This document shows, one piece after another, positions 46,861-59,134 of a DNA stretch of 64,000 bases. Source of the DNA: Chytridium lagenaria. Lineage: Eukaryota > Chytridiomycota > Chytridiomycetes > Chytridiales > Chytridiaceae. The notes under the pieces are model-generated. The model was given only the letters and a program-made list of their open reading frames with translations. It ran no database searches and was not told where the DNA came from. The position numbers were made by a program, and so were the translations under genes. Positions within the stretch are counted from its first letter, which is position 1; the number at the start of each line of letters is the position of its first letter. Where the stretch lies: assembly GCA_025449115.1 (NCBI GenBank), contig JAHLKC010000009.1:310001-374000 (forward strand), in the 5' to 3' direction.

Positions 46861-48130
46861 TCAAGTAAGGTCCTCATCAGCAATGCTCTTCTTAACCGCA
46901 AGCAAGAGCGTCGTCTTCCAGCTGTCTAGTTTTGTAAACCTGTCGTACTCGACAACAAGACCAGTAAACTGCTCAACATCTCCACCCTCGACTGCCTCTG
47001 CAAGTTCCTGTAAATTATAAAGGTCAGAGACAGTTTGAAATAAAACTATGTTATCTCACCTGAAGAAATTTACACTCCCGAGTTGTTTCAAACGTGACGT
47101 CCATTTGCTTGTATCTTTCCAGGCAGGTCTTCATGCGAATAGAGTCCTAATAACAAAATACAATAAACAAAAGAAAACAACCGACGGAGTAGGTGAAAAA
47201 ATGATATACAAAAAGCCAAGAATATCCCATGATTTACAAAAGACAAAAGAAAAAACACTCACATCCAAGCACAAAACACAAAGTCCAGCTTTGAAGAGGT
47301 AGTCCCTGACCGACCACTTGGTGAGCTTGTTGTCAACGCTGTGGGATGCCACAAGCTCAAACTTTTCAACAGCCTCCTCATACCGCTTTAATTCAGCGGC
47401 AAATGTGGCGACCTTCAAAAGGCAAGCGTCTGCTTGACTATTTAATAAAATTTTAATGAGCAGTTTAGTTAATCAGAAAAAAGAAGATGAAATAAAGGAG
47501 CTTAACAAATCATAAAAAGGATACTTACGCATTGCTATCCTCTCCAGCGAACCACTCAGACGCGGTCTCATAAGCGTTCATGGCTTTTTCAAGGTCGCCA
47601 ACCTCGGATTCGTAAATTTCAGCAATCTGTTTTTGATTCGAAGCGGCTGCCGAGAAACGCCCCCTCTCGGTGAGGAGGTGAACAGCTTGTTGAAGAGCAT
47701 TGATAGCGTCTAAAATCCAAAAAAAGTAAAGCAGTTAGCGATACACCTTTCACTTCCAAGAGAGTATAACTTGTATCATACCAAGAGGGTGAGTCTTTTT
47801 GAAAGCCTTGGAAGCGTTCAAATATGCTGATGAGGCCTCATCCTTTTTCCCATTTTCATCAAGACGTTCGCTTGTGATATGAACGCATCACCTGCCTCCT
47901 TCCCTGAAACATGAGAGCAATGAGTAAAAACGAAACCAAAACACAGCCGACTGTCGCCAATATAAGCAAAAGGCCTTCAAATACCAACACATCTTTGCTA
48001 ATTTGAAACAGTTGGCAGCCCGCGCGTACAGGTCGGAAGCTTCATCGAGCTTGTTGGAACCAAACCAGCCAGTGTACTTTGCCTTCTTCTCGGCTTGGTC
48101 CATGAGGCTAAGTGCCTCTTTCTCGCTCAT
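46861..48130 (-). CDS. SEC17: Alpha-SNAP, NSF adaptor of SNARE disassembly
   Basis: ATG 48128-48130 begins MSEKEALSLMDQAEKKAKYT with WFGSNKLDEASDLYARAANC, the family N terminus. TPR-like helices continue through EAGDAFISQA and DENGKKDEASSAYLNASKAF, KVATFAAELKRYEEAVEKFE and the C-terminal DVTFETTRECKFLQELAEAV, ending TKLDSWKTTLLLAVKKSIAD plus EDLT. The acidic LLAVKK...ED C terminus is the region that stimulates NSF. Alpha-SNAP binds assembled SNAREs and recruits NSF, so that SNAREs are recycled after vesicle fusion. There are at least six short introns. One base is missing near 47864, between ISQA and the RLDENGKK frame. The gene is divergent from ERCC6. Confidence 0.92.
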
Positions 48131-49293
48131 ATTCTAATGGATGCGCCAGAAAGAAAAACAGCGAGGATAAAGTTAGAACGGCTTTTGGTATCCTGACGTT
48201 GTTTTTTTTGGTTGGCCGAGAAGGTCGAAAGTAGATGAGCCGAAAACGGAAAACCCAGCATAACAAAAGAAGGGTATGCTCCATCTCAAAGCACAGTACG
48301 AGGTCGAGCCATGGTGAGTACATCGCTCATCATGCTGATCGAGAGCACGAGAGTAGATAGAGGCTCACCTGTGAGGTAGTAGGATGTCAAGGGGGGAGAT
48401 GTGATCGTGACGGCCAGATGGTGTCCGCTGGCTCAAACAATGCTTCAGAATTTCAAGGCAACACAACAACAAAAATTGATGACGGCCTTGGAGGTTGGAT
48501 AGGTCCTGAATTCTGATGGTTCATAGATCTTTTGCGATGAGATGCTGTTGACGAATGATTTGGAAACTTGTAGATGATAGGGCTCAGCTCAATTTCTGTC
48601 AAGTGAAGGGTGAACGTGAGCTAAATACCAAGGTACTGTATATACGACATTGCCATGCACTCGCGTATCTCCCTTCTCAATTTTCCTGCTCTCGATATCC
48701 TCCGCTTTTTAACTTCCTCTTTCATCAAAAGCATATTCGCTAAAAAAGAACTTGGCGCTCTATGGATCTTGTTTGAAAAGGGTGCGGAACGTCCACAGCT
48801 TTTTATCCTGCTGTGCCACTGTTGAATAGAGAAACAAGAATGTTCATAGTTTCGCCGGCCCTCGCTATAGCGCTCTTCATTCTCGTACATGCTTGCTCTC
48901 ACGCTGTAGCCGTTCTTTCTCTTTTTCCTACCCTTCTCCGTAGATATGAATAAAAGAGAAAAAAGTGATTTTATTGCGAGAATGTAAGAATGGATAACTC
49001 CGTGAAAGCGTTTTATCCGCGGAAGAATAAGTGAATGAAATGTCGATACCGACGTAGCCCATTATCCCACCAAGTCGCTGTGATGATAAACTACAGAAAT
49101 TAGTTAGCCATGCGAGGTAAAGTCACCCAAAAAAAAGAATCTTGTCCCAGCGATTTCGATTCGCAACTTGACATTCACGACTTGGGTGAGAGACGACATC
49201 CCAGTTCCCAGTTCCCAGTTCCAACCAGAAACCATGCCCTCTGGGTCGTTCGCAGTTCTTAACTTTCCGCTTTTTTCTGTGACAGAAGCAGCA
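48131..49293. promoter_or_regulatory. Divergent intergenic region, alpha-SNAP and ERCC6
   Basis: These 1,163 bases separate two divergent genes and should contain both promoters. A 7-base motif (TTCCCAG type) is repeated three times at 49200-49223, just 5' of ERCC6. Open frames here are short and without domains. No tRNA or repeat array is seen. Confidence 0.35.
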
Positions 49294-52200
49294 ATGTCGA
49301 CTCATGGGGAGCCTGGCCAGGCAAAGGACCAACAGCCTCCAGAAGCCGGTCTTGCAGGACTTGTTGTTGGGATCACTGATCAGAGTCAACTGGAGCGACA
49401 GGTTGAGATGAAGGTATGGACGAAGAAACTATGAAAGTGGTCTGACCAAAGCAGTTGATCGAGGATCTGAAAAAGAAGGATGACGCTGATGATCAGAAAC
49501 GTCTTGACAAGAACCTGGATATGATGAGGTCTGCAAACCCCATGGCTGAGAATGGTTCTAACAATGGCCCTGGCTTTTAGACGCCTGCAAGCTGAAATGG
49601 ATGTCATGATAGCGGACCTCCAAAAGCCAGCTTTGAAAGTCTCTCAAAAAGAGGCACTGCGAGAACGTATCAAGAAATCAGAACGCCGGATTGCGATGCT
49701 AAAGCATGAAGAGAGCCAAGTGAAGGATAGGTTAAGGAAACGTGCGGATTTAGCGAAACGGCGAAAGTTTTGGGCGGAGGCCAGGAATGAATCAGCTTCG
49801 TCGTCAGCGGCTTCAAGTTCTTCGCATCGTACCGGTGTTGGATACGGAAGCAAACAGAGAGGGCCTGTGACGATACTTCCTTCGCTTCCTGATATCACAG
49901 AGCCCGCAACGCTTGCTGTTATGGATCCGGATGTGGATGAAACTGAACGTGACTTTCTAATTCGGACCGGAAAGATTACACCGTTTGCCTCAGTGACTGG
50001 AATGGAACGTGGGTTCACAGCTGTCCAAAAGTCTGAAGAAGAATGCGATGGAAATGCTCAACAGTCGTCTTCTACGTCGGCAGCATGCATGAGTGACGTT
50101 GTAAAGGATCGCAGTATTGCGGACTTGACGGCCGAAAATCAAAGAGCTGAGGAAGCTTTATTAACGCGCCAGGAAGGCACATCGCGAAGAAGGAGACTTC
50201 GTAGGCTAAACGAAGCGCCGGTAGAGAGGGCGTTGAAGAAGAAGCGAAAAAGAGCGTCGGGGAGTGATGACGGAGAGGACGATGATGGGGATAGGGATAG
50301 TGACGCGGATTATGTACCGAGTGAGTCGGGAGGTGAGGAAGAGAATGTGGATATAGAAGATGAGGACGAGGATGAGGGCGAAGAAGGGAATTTTGGAAAA
50401 CCTAAAATCCAGAAAGACGACGGTGATGAGTTGTTTTACGAGCGAAGATTACAAAAATGGCTTCGAATTAGACGGATTAAGCGTTTAAAAGATATGGTAA
50501 GTGTTGACCTTGATTATTGAAATTGAAAAACAATCTGTATACATATAGCTTCCTGAAGGTGAGGACATAGACGAGGAAGAGGATGTGGGTATACGAAAAA
50601 TTCTTTATGAGGACCCTCATCTCGAGCCCTTGCAACGCACCAAAGGTGACGTCGAGTTTGACGGTGGTTTGACCGTGCCTGGGGACGTGTACACAAAACT
50701 TTTGGTTACCAAAAGACCTGCGTTCGTTGGCTTTGGGAGCTTTACTGTCAAAAGGTTGGCGGAATTATCGGAGACGAGATGGTATGATATTTCATATATT
50801 TTTTCGGCCGAGTATTGAAATGTATTTTATCCAGGGTTTAGGCAAGACTGTACAAATTATTGCATTTTTATCGGCTTTGAGTCGTTCAAATCTTCTCAAA
50901 AACCCTGTTCTGATCGTGTGCCCCGCTACGGTCCTTCGGCAATGGTGTAACGAGTTTCATAGCTGGTGGCCGTATTTCCGGGTTGCCATATTACATTCAT
51001 CAGGGTCTGGGCTTGCATCATCGGCGAATCTTGCGGAACAGGATGATGATGAGGAGGATGACCCTGTTTTCGAGGAAGTCAAATCGAAAAAGCAGAAGAG
51101 GAGGAAACAGGATACTAGTAGTGATAGCGATAGTGAGGATGACGGGAGGAGGAGGAGAGGACAGGGAAAGAAGAAGAAGAAGAAGATGATGATGCGGACT
51201 ACTTCGGCGAAGACGGCGAAACAGGTGGCGAACTTGGTTAAAAAGAATTGTGGATAAAGGTGGGGATTTTTTCCAAAGATGTTGTATTCATTTAAATTTT
51301 GTGTATTAGGCCATATTGTCGTCACAACTTTTGAGGGGTTGAGAGTCCATCGTAAGTATCTTCTTCCGGTTCAGTGGGCGTATTGCGTATTGGATGAAGG
51401 ACATAAGATCCGGAACCCGGATGCGGATGTTACCCTCGCATGCAAGCAAGTCAAAGTAAGTTGAAATATTATCTTCTAGTCTTACGCGATTATCGGAAAC
51501 GTGTAGACCCCGAACCGCATTATCCTTTCAGGCACTCCCATCCAGAACAACCTAAAGGAGTTATGGTCTTTGTACGATTTCGTCTACCCTGGACGTCTTG
51601 GGGTTGGTTTACTTAGATTTAATTTGCACTAAAACAATACGCAAACAGACCCTCCCCGTCTTTAGCTCTCAATTCGAAGTCCCCATCCGCATTGGCGCCT
51701 ATTCAAACGCTTCCCTCCTCCAAGTGCAAACCGCCCATCGTTGCGCCTCAGTCCTCCGAAACCTTATCTCCCCATATCTTCTTCGTCGCATGAAAGCCGA
51801 TGTGGCGTCTGACCTTCCGAAAAAATCTGAACAGGTGCTGTTTTGTAAATTGAGCGATCAGCAGAGAATGCTGTATGAGAGATATTTGGATAGTAGAGAG
51901 TGCAGACAAATTCTGGATGGACGGAGGAATGCGTTGTCGGGGATTGATATTTTGAGGAAGATTTGTAATCATCCAGATCTGACAAGACGGGCGGAGGAGA
52001 GGGAGGTTAGTGCTCTTACTAAAATTTGTTTTATTGTTTTTGACTTACATATGTAGAAAGCTTATCATAATTTTTTACAGATGCCAGACTTTGGAAACCC
52101 AGAACGATCTGGGAAACTCCAAGTTGTTCGGGCTCTTCTCGGAAATTGGACAAATCAAGGTCATCGCACTCTGGTGTTCTGCCAAACAAGGCAGATGCTG

Positions 52201-53563
52201 GATATTGTTGAGGCGATGATTAAAGAAGAAGTACTGTTAAAGTAGCTCAAGTGAGCACACCAAAGTTAATTTTTTTTTGCAAAGGTCACAAATACCGGAG
52301 AATGGACGGTACGACTGCGATTCGAGGTCGTATTGGAATGGTGGACGAGTTTATCGAGATCGTTCCATACCTGTTTTTTTTACTTACCACGCGAGTGGGT
52401 GGGTTGGGAATCAACCTTACGGGTGCCAACAGGGTAATCATCTTTGACCCTGATTGGGTAAGAGGATTCAACTTTTTGTTACGAGCAATGTTGGGTTATC
52501 CCAAATCTTACTTTTGCGTAGAACCCCTCAACTGATATCCAAGCCCGAGAACGCGCGTGGCGTCTCGGTCAAACCAAAGAAGTCGTCGTCTACCGTCTCA
52601 TGATGTCTGGCACTATCGAGGAGAAGATATACCATCGTCAGATTTATAAGCAATTTCTGACAAACCAGATTCTCCAACGCGACGCCTCGTCTGCGGGACG
52701 AAACACGAAACGGTTCTTTGATTCACGGAGTTTGTTTAACTTGTTTTCGCTGGGAGATGAGAATATGGAAGGAGGGACCGAGACCGGAGATATGTTCAAG
52801 GGTACCGAGAAGGTGGTTGGTGAGAAGAAGGAGAAGGGGAAGCACAAGGTGAAGGTTGAGGATAGTCTTGGTGGAATTGAGTTGCTGGATAAGGTTGAGG
52901 ATTATCAGGGTGAAGGGAATGAAAAAGAAGGAAGACGATGGGGAGGATGAAATGGATAGTCAGGGTAAAAAGAAGAAACGGAAACGTAGCGAAGCGGATG
53001 ATGATGAGCGGATTCTAAATATGCTCGCACATTCAATAGTTGCTCATGATCGGATTATGGACGCGTCAGGGTCAAAGGCGGATGAAGCGATGGTTGCAGA
53101 GGCGACGAGAGTTGCAGACGAGGCGAGTAGGGAATTGAAGCGAAGTCGGCAAATGGTGAGGATGGAGCAGAGGAGGGCGGCGGAGAGAGAAGGTGGGCAG
53201 TTTGCAGGTGTGTTGACGTGGACGGGGAATCGTGGATCTGCTGGGTCTTCTTCGAGAATGCCACCTTTGGACGCGTCAACGAGACCTGGATCTACTGGGC
53301 CAGCTGGAAGGAGTCCGGTGGCTTCGTCCGCAAGTGGGGCCATGAGACATAGGGAAAGTGGTGAACGCTCGTTGGGGGGGCCTACATCTGGGTCACTTGT
53401 CGTTGGGTCTTTGAGGGAGGAAGCAAAACTGCCACCTCCAAAACCACTTGGTTTAGGCATTGGGAATGGTGGTACTAGTAGTGGAGGCTCTCAAACTGGG
53501 GGAGGTATGTCGTCGTCGTCACTGCTGGCAGGCCTTCGAAGGCAACAGAATCAGCCACGTTGA
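49294..53563 (+). CDS. RAD26: ERCC6/RAD26 (CSB)-type Snf2 ATPase for transcription-coupled repair
   Basis: ATG 49294 (MSTHGEPG) gives an N terminus with the family phrase [10 protein letters not shown] coiled-coil region ([20 protein letters not shown]) and a basic/acidic tract follow. The Snf2 core then reads [95 protein letters not shown] (DEGH box), [77 protein letters not shown] and [19 protein letters not shown] moves RNA polymerase II stalled at DNA damage. A charged insert of about 75 residues sits between motifs Ia and II. Frame breaks lie near 51236-51246 and in the A5 run 52922-52926. The C terminus is Gly/Ser-rich. Confidence 0.94.
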
Positions 53564-54509
53564 ACCCCTTATGTCCAAATCAAAGAAAGTATGAACTGAA
53601 GCAATCTGCATAACGTTAAAGTCGCGTGTACAGAGTTGATGAGAATTTTGTAACCACCTCTCAATAAAAAATGAAAAAGATGCGGTTGAGGAAGAATCGA
53701 AGTTAGAAAAAAATGATGAATCTCTTGTGCTTAAAATATCTTGTGAAATGCATTGCAAAAAAAATAAAAGTTGGCTCTTCTTGAAACGTCCTCTGACAGT
53801 GTTCTTTCGGGGGGTGGAAGGTGGATGCCGAGGAGCTTCGAACAAGAAAATGGAGACGTTTGGGGTTCGTGGATCGGGTCAAAAGTCGAGGAGGCGAGAG
53901 AGTGAGACGTGGGTTTCGCCCACCGGCCCTTTCGCACACCCTCAGCCTTTTCGTGTTTCAGAGTTCGTTTTTTGGTCCGACCAGGGCACTGCAGTCAATT
54001 TTTTTTTCGTCTTTGAAATTTTTGAACTTTTGATCGACTATCGACAACGGCGGACCGACGGACCGACGGCGACGACGACGACGAAGGGTTTGCGCGAGAA
54101 TAGAATTAGAAGGACTCATCGGCACGCCAATAGACATAGGGAAAAGGCTGATCGTTATTCGATATCCTCTGTCTTTTAAATCTTCATGGGGATGTCTGTG
54201 AGGAGGATGGGTGTGTTGGAGGAGCGCTTTGTGGGACTGTCAAGAAAGGAGGAGGAAGGGGAGGGGGCTTGTATCATGCCTACGATGAGGAGAAGCTGCA
54301 AGTGCATGCTCAGCAGTAATGCATCCATTTTACACGCAAGGAGAAGATCATCCCTCGTCGCCTCTGCCTTGACTTTATCCACATCTTCCGTCGCCATCAC
54401 ACCTCAAAGAACACTTCACGCCATTCTACCATCCCGAAAGTTGCATGCATCCGAATCTCTTATGAAGTCAAGTGAAGGCATGCGTCGTTCTAATTGGAAA
54501 GGACGAGCG
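53564..54509. other. Intergenic region between ERCC6 and the WSC gene
   Basis: These 946 bases hold the ERCC6 3' flank and the upstream region of the WSC gene. A CGA-type microsatellite is at 54052-54085. The plus strand is open from an ATG at 54186 into the WSC frame, so the 5' part of that gene may begin earlier than called. Confidence 0.4.
54052..54085. repeat. CGA/GACC-type microsatellite
   Basis: A short run of GGACC/GACGG units passes into five CGA trinucleotides. It lies in the presumed 5' flank of the WSC gene. Confidence 0.7.
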
Positions 54510-56129
54510 ATGAAAGGGACACTTTCTGGTCCCGCATTGGCACTCCTTGCCATGTTTCTAGTATCGAGAACAGAAGTAGCAGAGGCAGCGATCAGCGTCA
54601 TATACCGCGGATGTTACGAGTAAGCTTCTTTCCTTATGTCCGTTTCCTTTGATCCGTCAACGGGACACCCGGTCGATCTATGCGTCTTTGGGCGCTCGTA
54701 GCTTATCTTGACCGTCACTCTGCCCCCATCCCTTATTTATTTTTTGAGTTCTTACCCCTGTCTTTTTTCAGCCTCTCCCAAGCGACTGCCGGCGATGCCT
54801 TCTCGTCCTCAAGCATGCGTCTCAGCACCTGCGTGTCATTATGCTCGTCCAGTTCCACCGTCATCATAACTCCCGCCAATTCTCTATTTCCATTTGATCC
54901 CGCCATCTCATGCTATTGCACAAACAATATGCTTCCGTCGTTTGATCAAATTCGACCGGCGTATTGCAATGTCGATTGTGTGGATGGGTATACCTGTGGA
55001 AGAGCGCAAGGGTCTGGAGAGCCATTAGTGGGGAGTGTTTATTCCGTTGATAGAGTGAGTTTGTATTTGTAATTCTTTCTCTGTGGCATTATGTTAATAC
55101 TTTATTCATTGACAGTCAAGTTCGGAAGCACGTTCACTTATCCAACCCTCAGCATCTCGTTCACCTTCAGCATCTCTAACTCAAGGCTTACTAGCCGCTC
55201 CCTCAAGTTCTGCCGATGCCGCCGAAGCCATTTCATCCGACTCCGCCGCCTCCCTCACACTCGAACAAATCAACGTTGCGACCGAACCCAACGAAGCCTC
55301 CACCATCCGCGATCTCGATGCCTCGAGCACCGCTGCTCCGGGATTCGCCACACTCGTCACGGCTCCTATTGATCTGATCCCCACATCTGCTACAAGTGGT
55401 ATTGCACCCCCACCCACTAACGCACCTGCTAAGCCTTCACCGAATAACGGCGGGGATGGGAGTAACGATGGAACCGCTGGATCAAAGGATGCTGCTTCCG
55501 CCATGGCTGACGCTCGAGACCGTTTCGCCAATCTCTATCCTGGTCCAAATCCCACCTCCACAGCCGTCCTCTCGGCCGTCGCCATTTCTATTTTTATCTT
55601 TCTTGCCGCGATGGGGGCCGTGACATTTTTCCGCGTCTTTACGTCATGCGGGAAACGGAGAAAGGGCGGGAAAAACGATGCCGAATCTTCACGAAGAACA
55701 TCCAGTTCACATCGGAGATCATCATCTGCTGGTCCCCTTGGACAGACTGGCCTGGGAACTTTTGGGAGGAGTCGTAGTCATAGTTCCGCAAGCGCCATCA
55801 CGGTCAACAGTACCACCATGTTGACGTCATCTGCTGCTGATATGCCGTTGGGGAGTGGAGGGAGTGGTGGAGGGTCGCCTCCTGGACGGGGAGTCATAGC
55901 GCCAAAGATTTTGATGCCACCGCCGCCAGCGCTTGCGTTTAATGCGGGTCATCATGGCGCGTGGGATCCGGAGAGGGCAACGCTGGATGTGGCATCGACG
56001 TCGCCGCTTTCGTCATCGTTGACATCGCCGGCGAGTCCGATTTCGTCGGCGCTTGCTGGGGCTGGGGAGGTGGTTTATGGAACCGGGGCAAAGAGGGTTA
56101 GGATTGTGGACCCTAGGGGTGGAAATTGA
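54510..56129 (+). CDS. WSC-domain single-pass membrane protein (cell-wall sensor-like)
   Basis: I choose ATG 54510 because it places a signal peptide at the N terminus (LSGPALALLAMFLVSRTEVA); the frame is open up to ATG 54186, but that would bury the signal. After an intron comes a WSC domain: YRGCYD, MRLSTCVSLC, SCYCTN, CNVDCVDGYTCG and VY, with the family's eight-cysteine pattern. A Ser/Thr/Ala/Pro-rich stem follows, then one transmembrane helix (AVLSAVAISIFIFLAAMGAV). The basic Ser-rich cytoplasmic tail (KRRKGGKNDAESSRRTSS) ends RIVDPRGGN. This layout is that of fungal Wsc cell-wall stress sensors feeding Rho1/PKC1 signalling. WSC domains also occur in other secreted proteins, so sensor function is inferred. 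Two introns are clear; the frame is intact. Confidence 0.85.
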
Positions 56130-56969
56130 ACAGACCCCCTTTTCCCAATGTTTTGTATATTACTCAATCCATTACCCGCATGTCTCATTACTATTCGCCA
56201 CCTTGCGTTGTTTTGAATCTTTTTATGTTTTCATAGACGTTTTTGGTGAATCCTTGATGTTTGTCCCGTTTTTGAGTCATTTTCAGTGATTATGTCTTTA
56301 CCCATTCATAGACTGCTTTCTTATACATGTTCAATTATATACTTGCTTGTGCATCATCTTTATTTTGTGTTTTCGTTTTTCATCCCTGTCTATTTCATTC
56401 AAGCGCAGTTCTTTTTCGCCGCCTTTCCATTCATCCTCTTTTTCATTTGCAACACCGGTCTTGGTGTTTTCTTGCGAGAGTTGGGATTTTGAGTCAGGTT
56501 TTTTTTTGGGCAAGTTAGCTTTTTTAAGCAGGAGGGATCATTTTGGTATTTTTTCAATTCCATGATTTCCCTGGCGCAAACATTACTTGAATTTACTCAA
56601 CTTTTGGACGTGAATGTAAATGTTGTTTTTGCAGAGCGTTTTCGGACGTGAAAAGATGTCCTTTTTTCCCACCCGAGAGGCACTGCATCACGGGTTAAAG
56701 TAGAAAGAAACTCAATGTTTGCTTGACGGCATTACGACGGACGTTGACGATGGGTCCGCAAGAAATGTTGAGACACACAAAGCCCTTTCGTGCGGTTTCC
56801 TGTGCATATTCGGATCATGTAATAATTGGACAAGTTTTTTTTGGTGGTTTTTGGGACCTCATCGCAAATTGTTTACCCACCCCTGCTGACACCCTCCCCT
56901 TACGATACCAAAGATAAAAGCTAACAAAAAGGGTAAGAAGATATTCGAAAACTTTCTTCCTCCCGTCTT
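56130..56969. other. Intergenic region between WSC gene and FAD oxidoreductase
   Basis: These 840 bases are T-rich on the plus strand (56130-56560), as expected for the 3' UTR of the WSC gene. The rest is the likely promoter of the oxidoreductase. No conserved open frame is seen. Confidence 0.4.
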
Positions 56970-58593
56970 ATGCGCACCGTTTATCATTCCCTCGGTCTCA
57001 CACTCATGCTTCGTCGTCCCCTCCAATGTCTCCATCACACAAAGCTTATGTCCACCAAAGTCCCATTCCCGTCGCTCAACCCGCTCCCGTCTTACTGGCT
57101 TGACGGTATCCATCTCAGTAAAGATGAGGCAGACCCGACGTCCATGTTCCCGGACCCGTCGACGGTGCCACCGTTTGATGTCGCGATCATTGGGGGTGGG
57201 ATCAGTGGGTTTTCGACGGCTTATCATGTTGCGAGGGTGAGACCTGAGTGGAGGGTTGCGGTTTTGGAGGCGAGGGATGTGGCTGGGGTGCGACGGGACG
57301 GAATGGGGGGTTGCTGTGGCCAGGGTGAGTAAAGTACCGTTGATGCTTTTTGTTTTTTTTGTAAAGTTGGTTAATGTATTTATTATTGGGAAATAGGTTG
57401 AGCGATTCGTTTACGGGGCTTGTCGAAAAGTACGGGATAAAAGGGACATTGTCGTTACTTGATTTTGATTACAAGAATGTAAAGGCATTGGAAGATTTTG
57501 TGGAAGTGATGAAGAAACGACCAGCTGGAACGCATCTTGACCCTCAACTCCATTTATTCCCTGAAGGCGGGATCGCGACGCTCGACACGCAGCAGGATGT
57601 TGAAAAGGCCCGAAAAGATTTAGAGGGACTTGAACAAGCTGGTGTAAAAGACCATGGGATTACGTTATGGAGTGGTGAGGAGCTTGAATCCCGGACAGGG
57701 TTTAAAGGGGAGAATGGGAAGAGGTTTGCTGGGGCTGTGCATAATCGACATGCGAGACATGTTGTTCCTGCGCGGTTGGTGTTGGGACTCGCCAAAGAGT
57801 TTGTGTTGGAGAGTCGTGGGTGTAAGGTTTATACTAATGCTTTGGTGGTTGGAGTTGAGAAGAAGGAGGGAGTTTTGAGGGTGAAGACGGAGACGAGGGG
57901 AACGCTGTGTGCGAAACATGTTGTGTATGCGACGAATGGATGGAGTGAGGCTTTGTTACCGCATATCAGGGTGACGCCAATTCGGAACCAGGTGGTTGTG
58001 ACGGAACCTGTTGATGTGGGGCGGCGGTTTGGGTTTTGTTTGAGCGCTAATCATGGGTATGAGTATATGAGTTGTAGGGATGATGGCAGGGTGGTGTTGG
58101 GGGGATGAGGTATTTGACGGAGGGGAAGGAGGTTGGGGTGAGCGATGATGCGCATAAGGATGAGGTTGTGAGTAAGGCTTTGAGGAGGTACTTGGGGGTT
58201 TGAAGGGTTGAAGGGGGTGAAGATTGAGAAAGAGTGGGCGGGGATTATGGGGTGGAGTTTGGATGGGTTGCCGTATGTTGGGAGGGTGCCGGGGGTGGAG
58301 GGGATCAATGGATTGCGGCGGGGTATTCGGGACATGGGATGCCGAGGGCCTTTTTAAGTAAGTAATATTGCTCCCCTCTAGTTTGCTTGTTGCTCTGCTT
58401 TGTTCTTATAGAAAGTTATGGGGCTCCTAAACACCCTCGTTTTGTTAATATTTGTTATAAGGTGGAAAAGCTATCGCCGCTATGATTGTGAACGGGAAAG
58501 CGGATAAAGATTTCCCTGCCGACCTATTTGCCGTGACTCGCGAACGACTCGCTTTGATGACGCACGTGGACGGATTTAAAAGCAAGATGTAAT
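56970..58593 (+). CDS. DAO-family FAD-dependent oxidoreductase with SKM terminus
   Basis: The Rossmann FAD motif is clear: FDVAIIGGGISGFSTAYHVA, then VLEARDVAGG and, in the corrected frame, ATGRNGGLLWPG. Further family text: LFPEGGIATLDTQQDV, HNRHARHVVPARLVLGLAKE, HVVYATNGWSEALLPHIRVT, PIRNQVVVTEP, MRYLTEGKEVG, GIMGWSLDGLPYVGRVPG and the C-terminal FAD loop WIAAGYSGHGMPRAF. This is the D-amino-acid/sarcosine/gamma-glutamylputrescine oxidase superfamily; the substrate cannot be told. The protein ends GFKSKM, a PTS1 variant, while the residues before MSTK (from ATG 56970: MRTVYHSLGLTLMLRRPL) look like a mitochondrial presequence. Frame breaks lie at G runs 57285-57288 and 58098-58103, near 58199-58201, and near 58303. 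There are three introns. Confidence 0.85.
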
Positions 58594-59134
58594 TCTCATC
58601 ACGTACTCTGTATACTCTGAATTTTTTAATGAACAAACCAACGTTATTTTATAACCGTTTTCAAGATTGAGCAGTTTATGAGACGATTATCTGGTAAAAG
58701 GTTTTCGGCAATACTAGTAAGCTGTAGTTTCCGATATTCCTTTGAAAGAAGCAGTGGATGGGAACGAAATCATACAGAAACCAATAATTACATGTTGAAG
58801 GTGTATATTTGGGTTAAAGAAAAACAAAAAAACAAACAGTCGCTTACAACGTGGGTTATGGAGGAAACTTTAACAAAAAAGTCTCTTTTTTTTTCGAAAC
58901 CAAACAAGAAAACAGTAGCTTAAGAGGGTGGTGGATACATAGGAATGTTAATGTACATAGTGTGCTTTTTGTGAGGAATGATGACGGTGCTGATAAATTG
59001 GGTAAAAAATGATCATTTGGAGTTGCTCAAAGCGAGAGAAAAAGACTGACTTGAAAAAGGTCAGCCAAGACTCCAACCCAACCCATGTGTTGTGAGCCAA
59101 ACAAAGGAACCCCCAGGGTTGCGTTTTGAGGTTT
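58594..59134. other. Convergent intergenic region
   Basis: These 541 bases lie between the oxidoreductase and the small minus-strand gene. They are A-rich on the plus strand near 58800-58920. An open plus-strand frame near 58678-58923 has no recognisable motif and reads through A-runs; I do not call it a gene. Confidence 0.35.

Noticed and set aside
53727..54179. 150-codon plus-strand frame with a basic C terminus
   Set aside because: It runs through homopolymers and the CGA microsatellite, ends just before the WSC gene and has no known motif.
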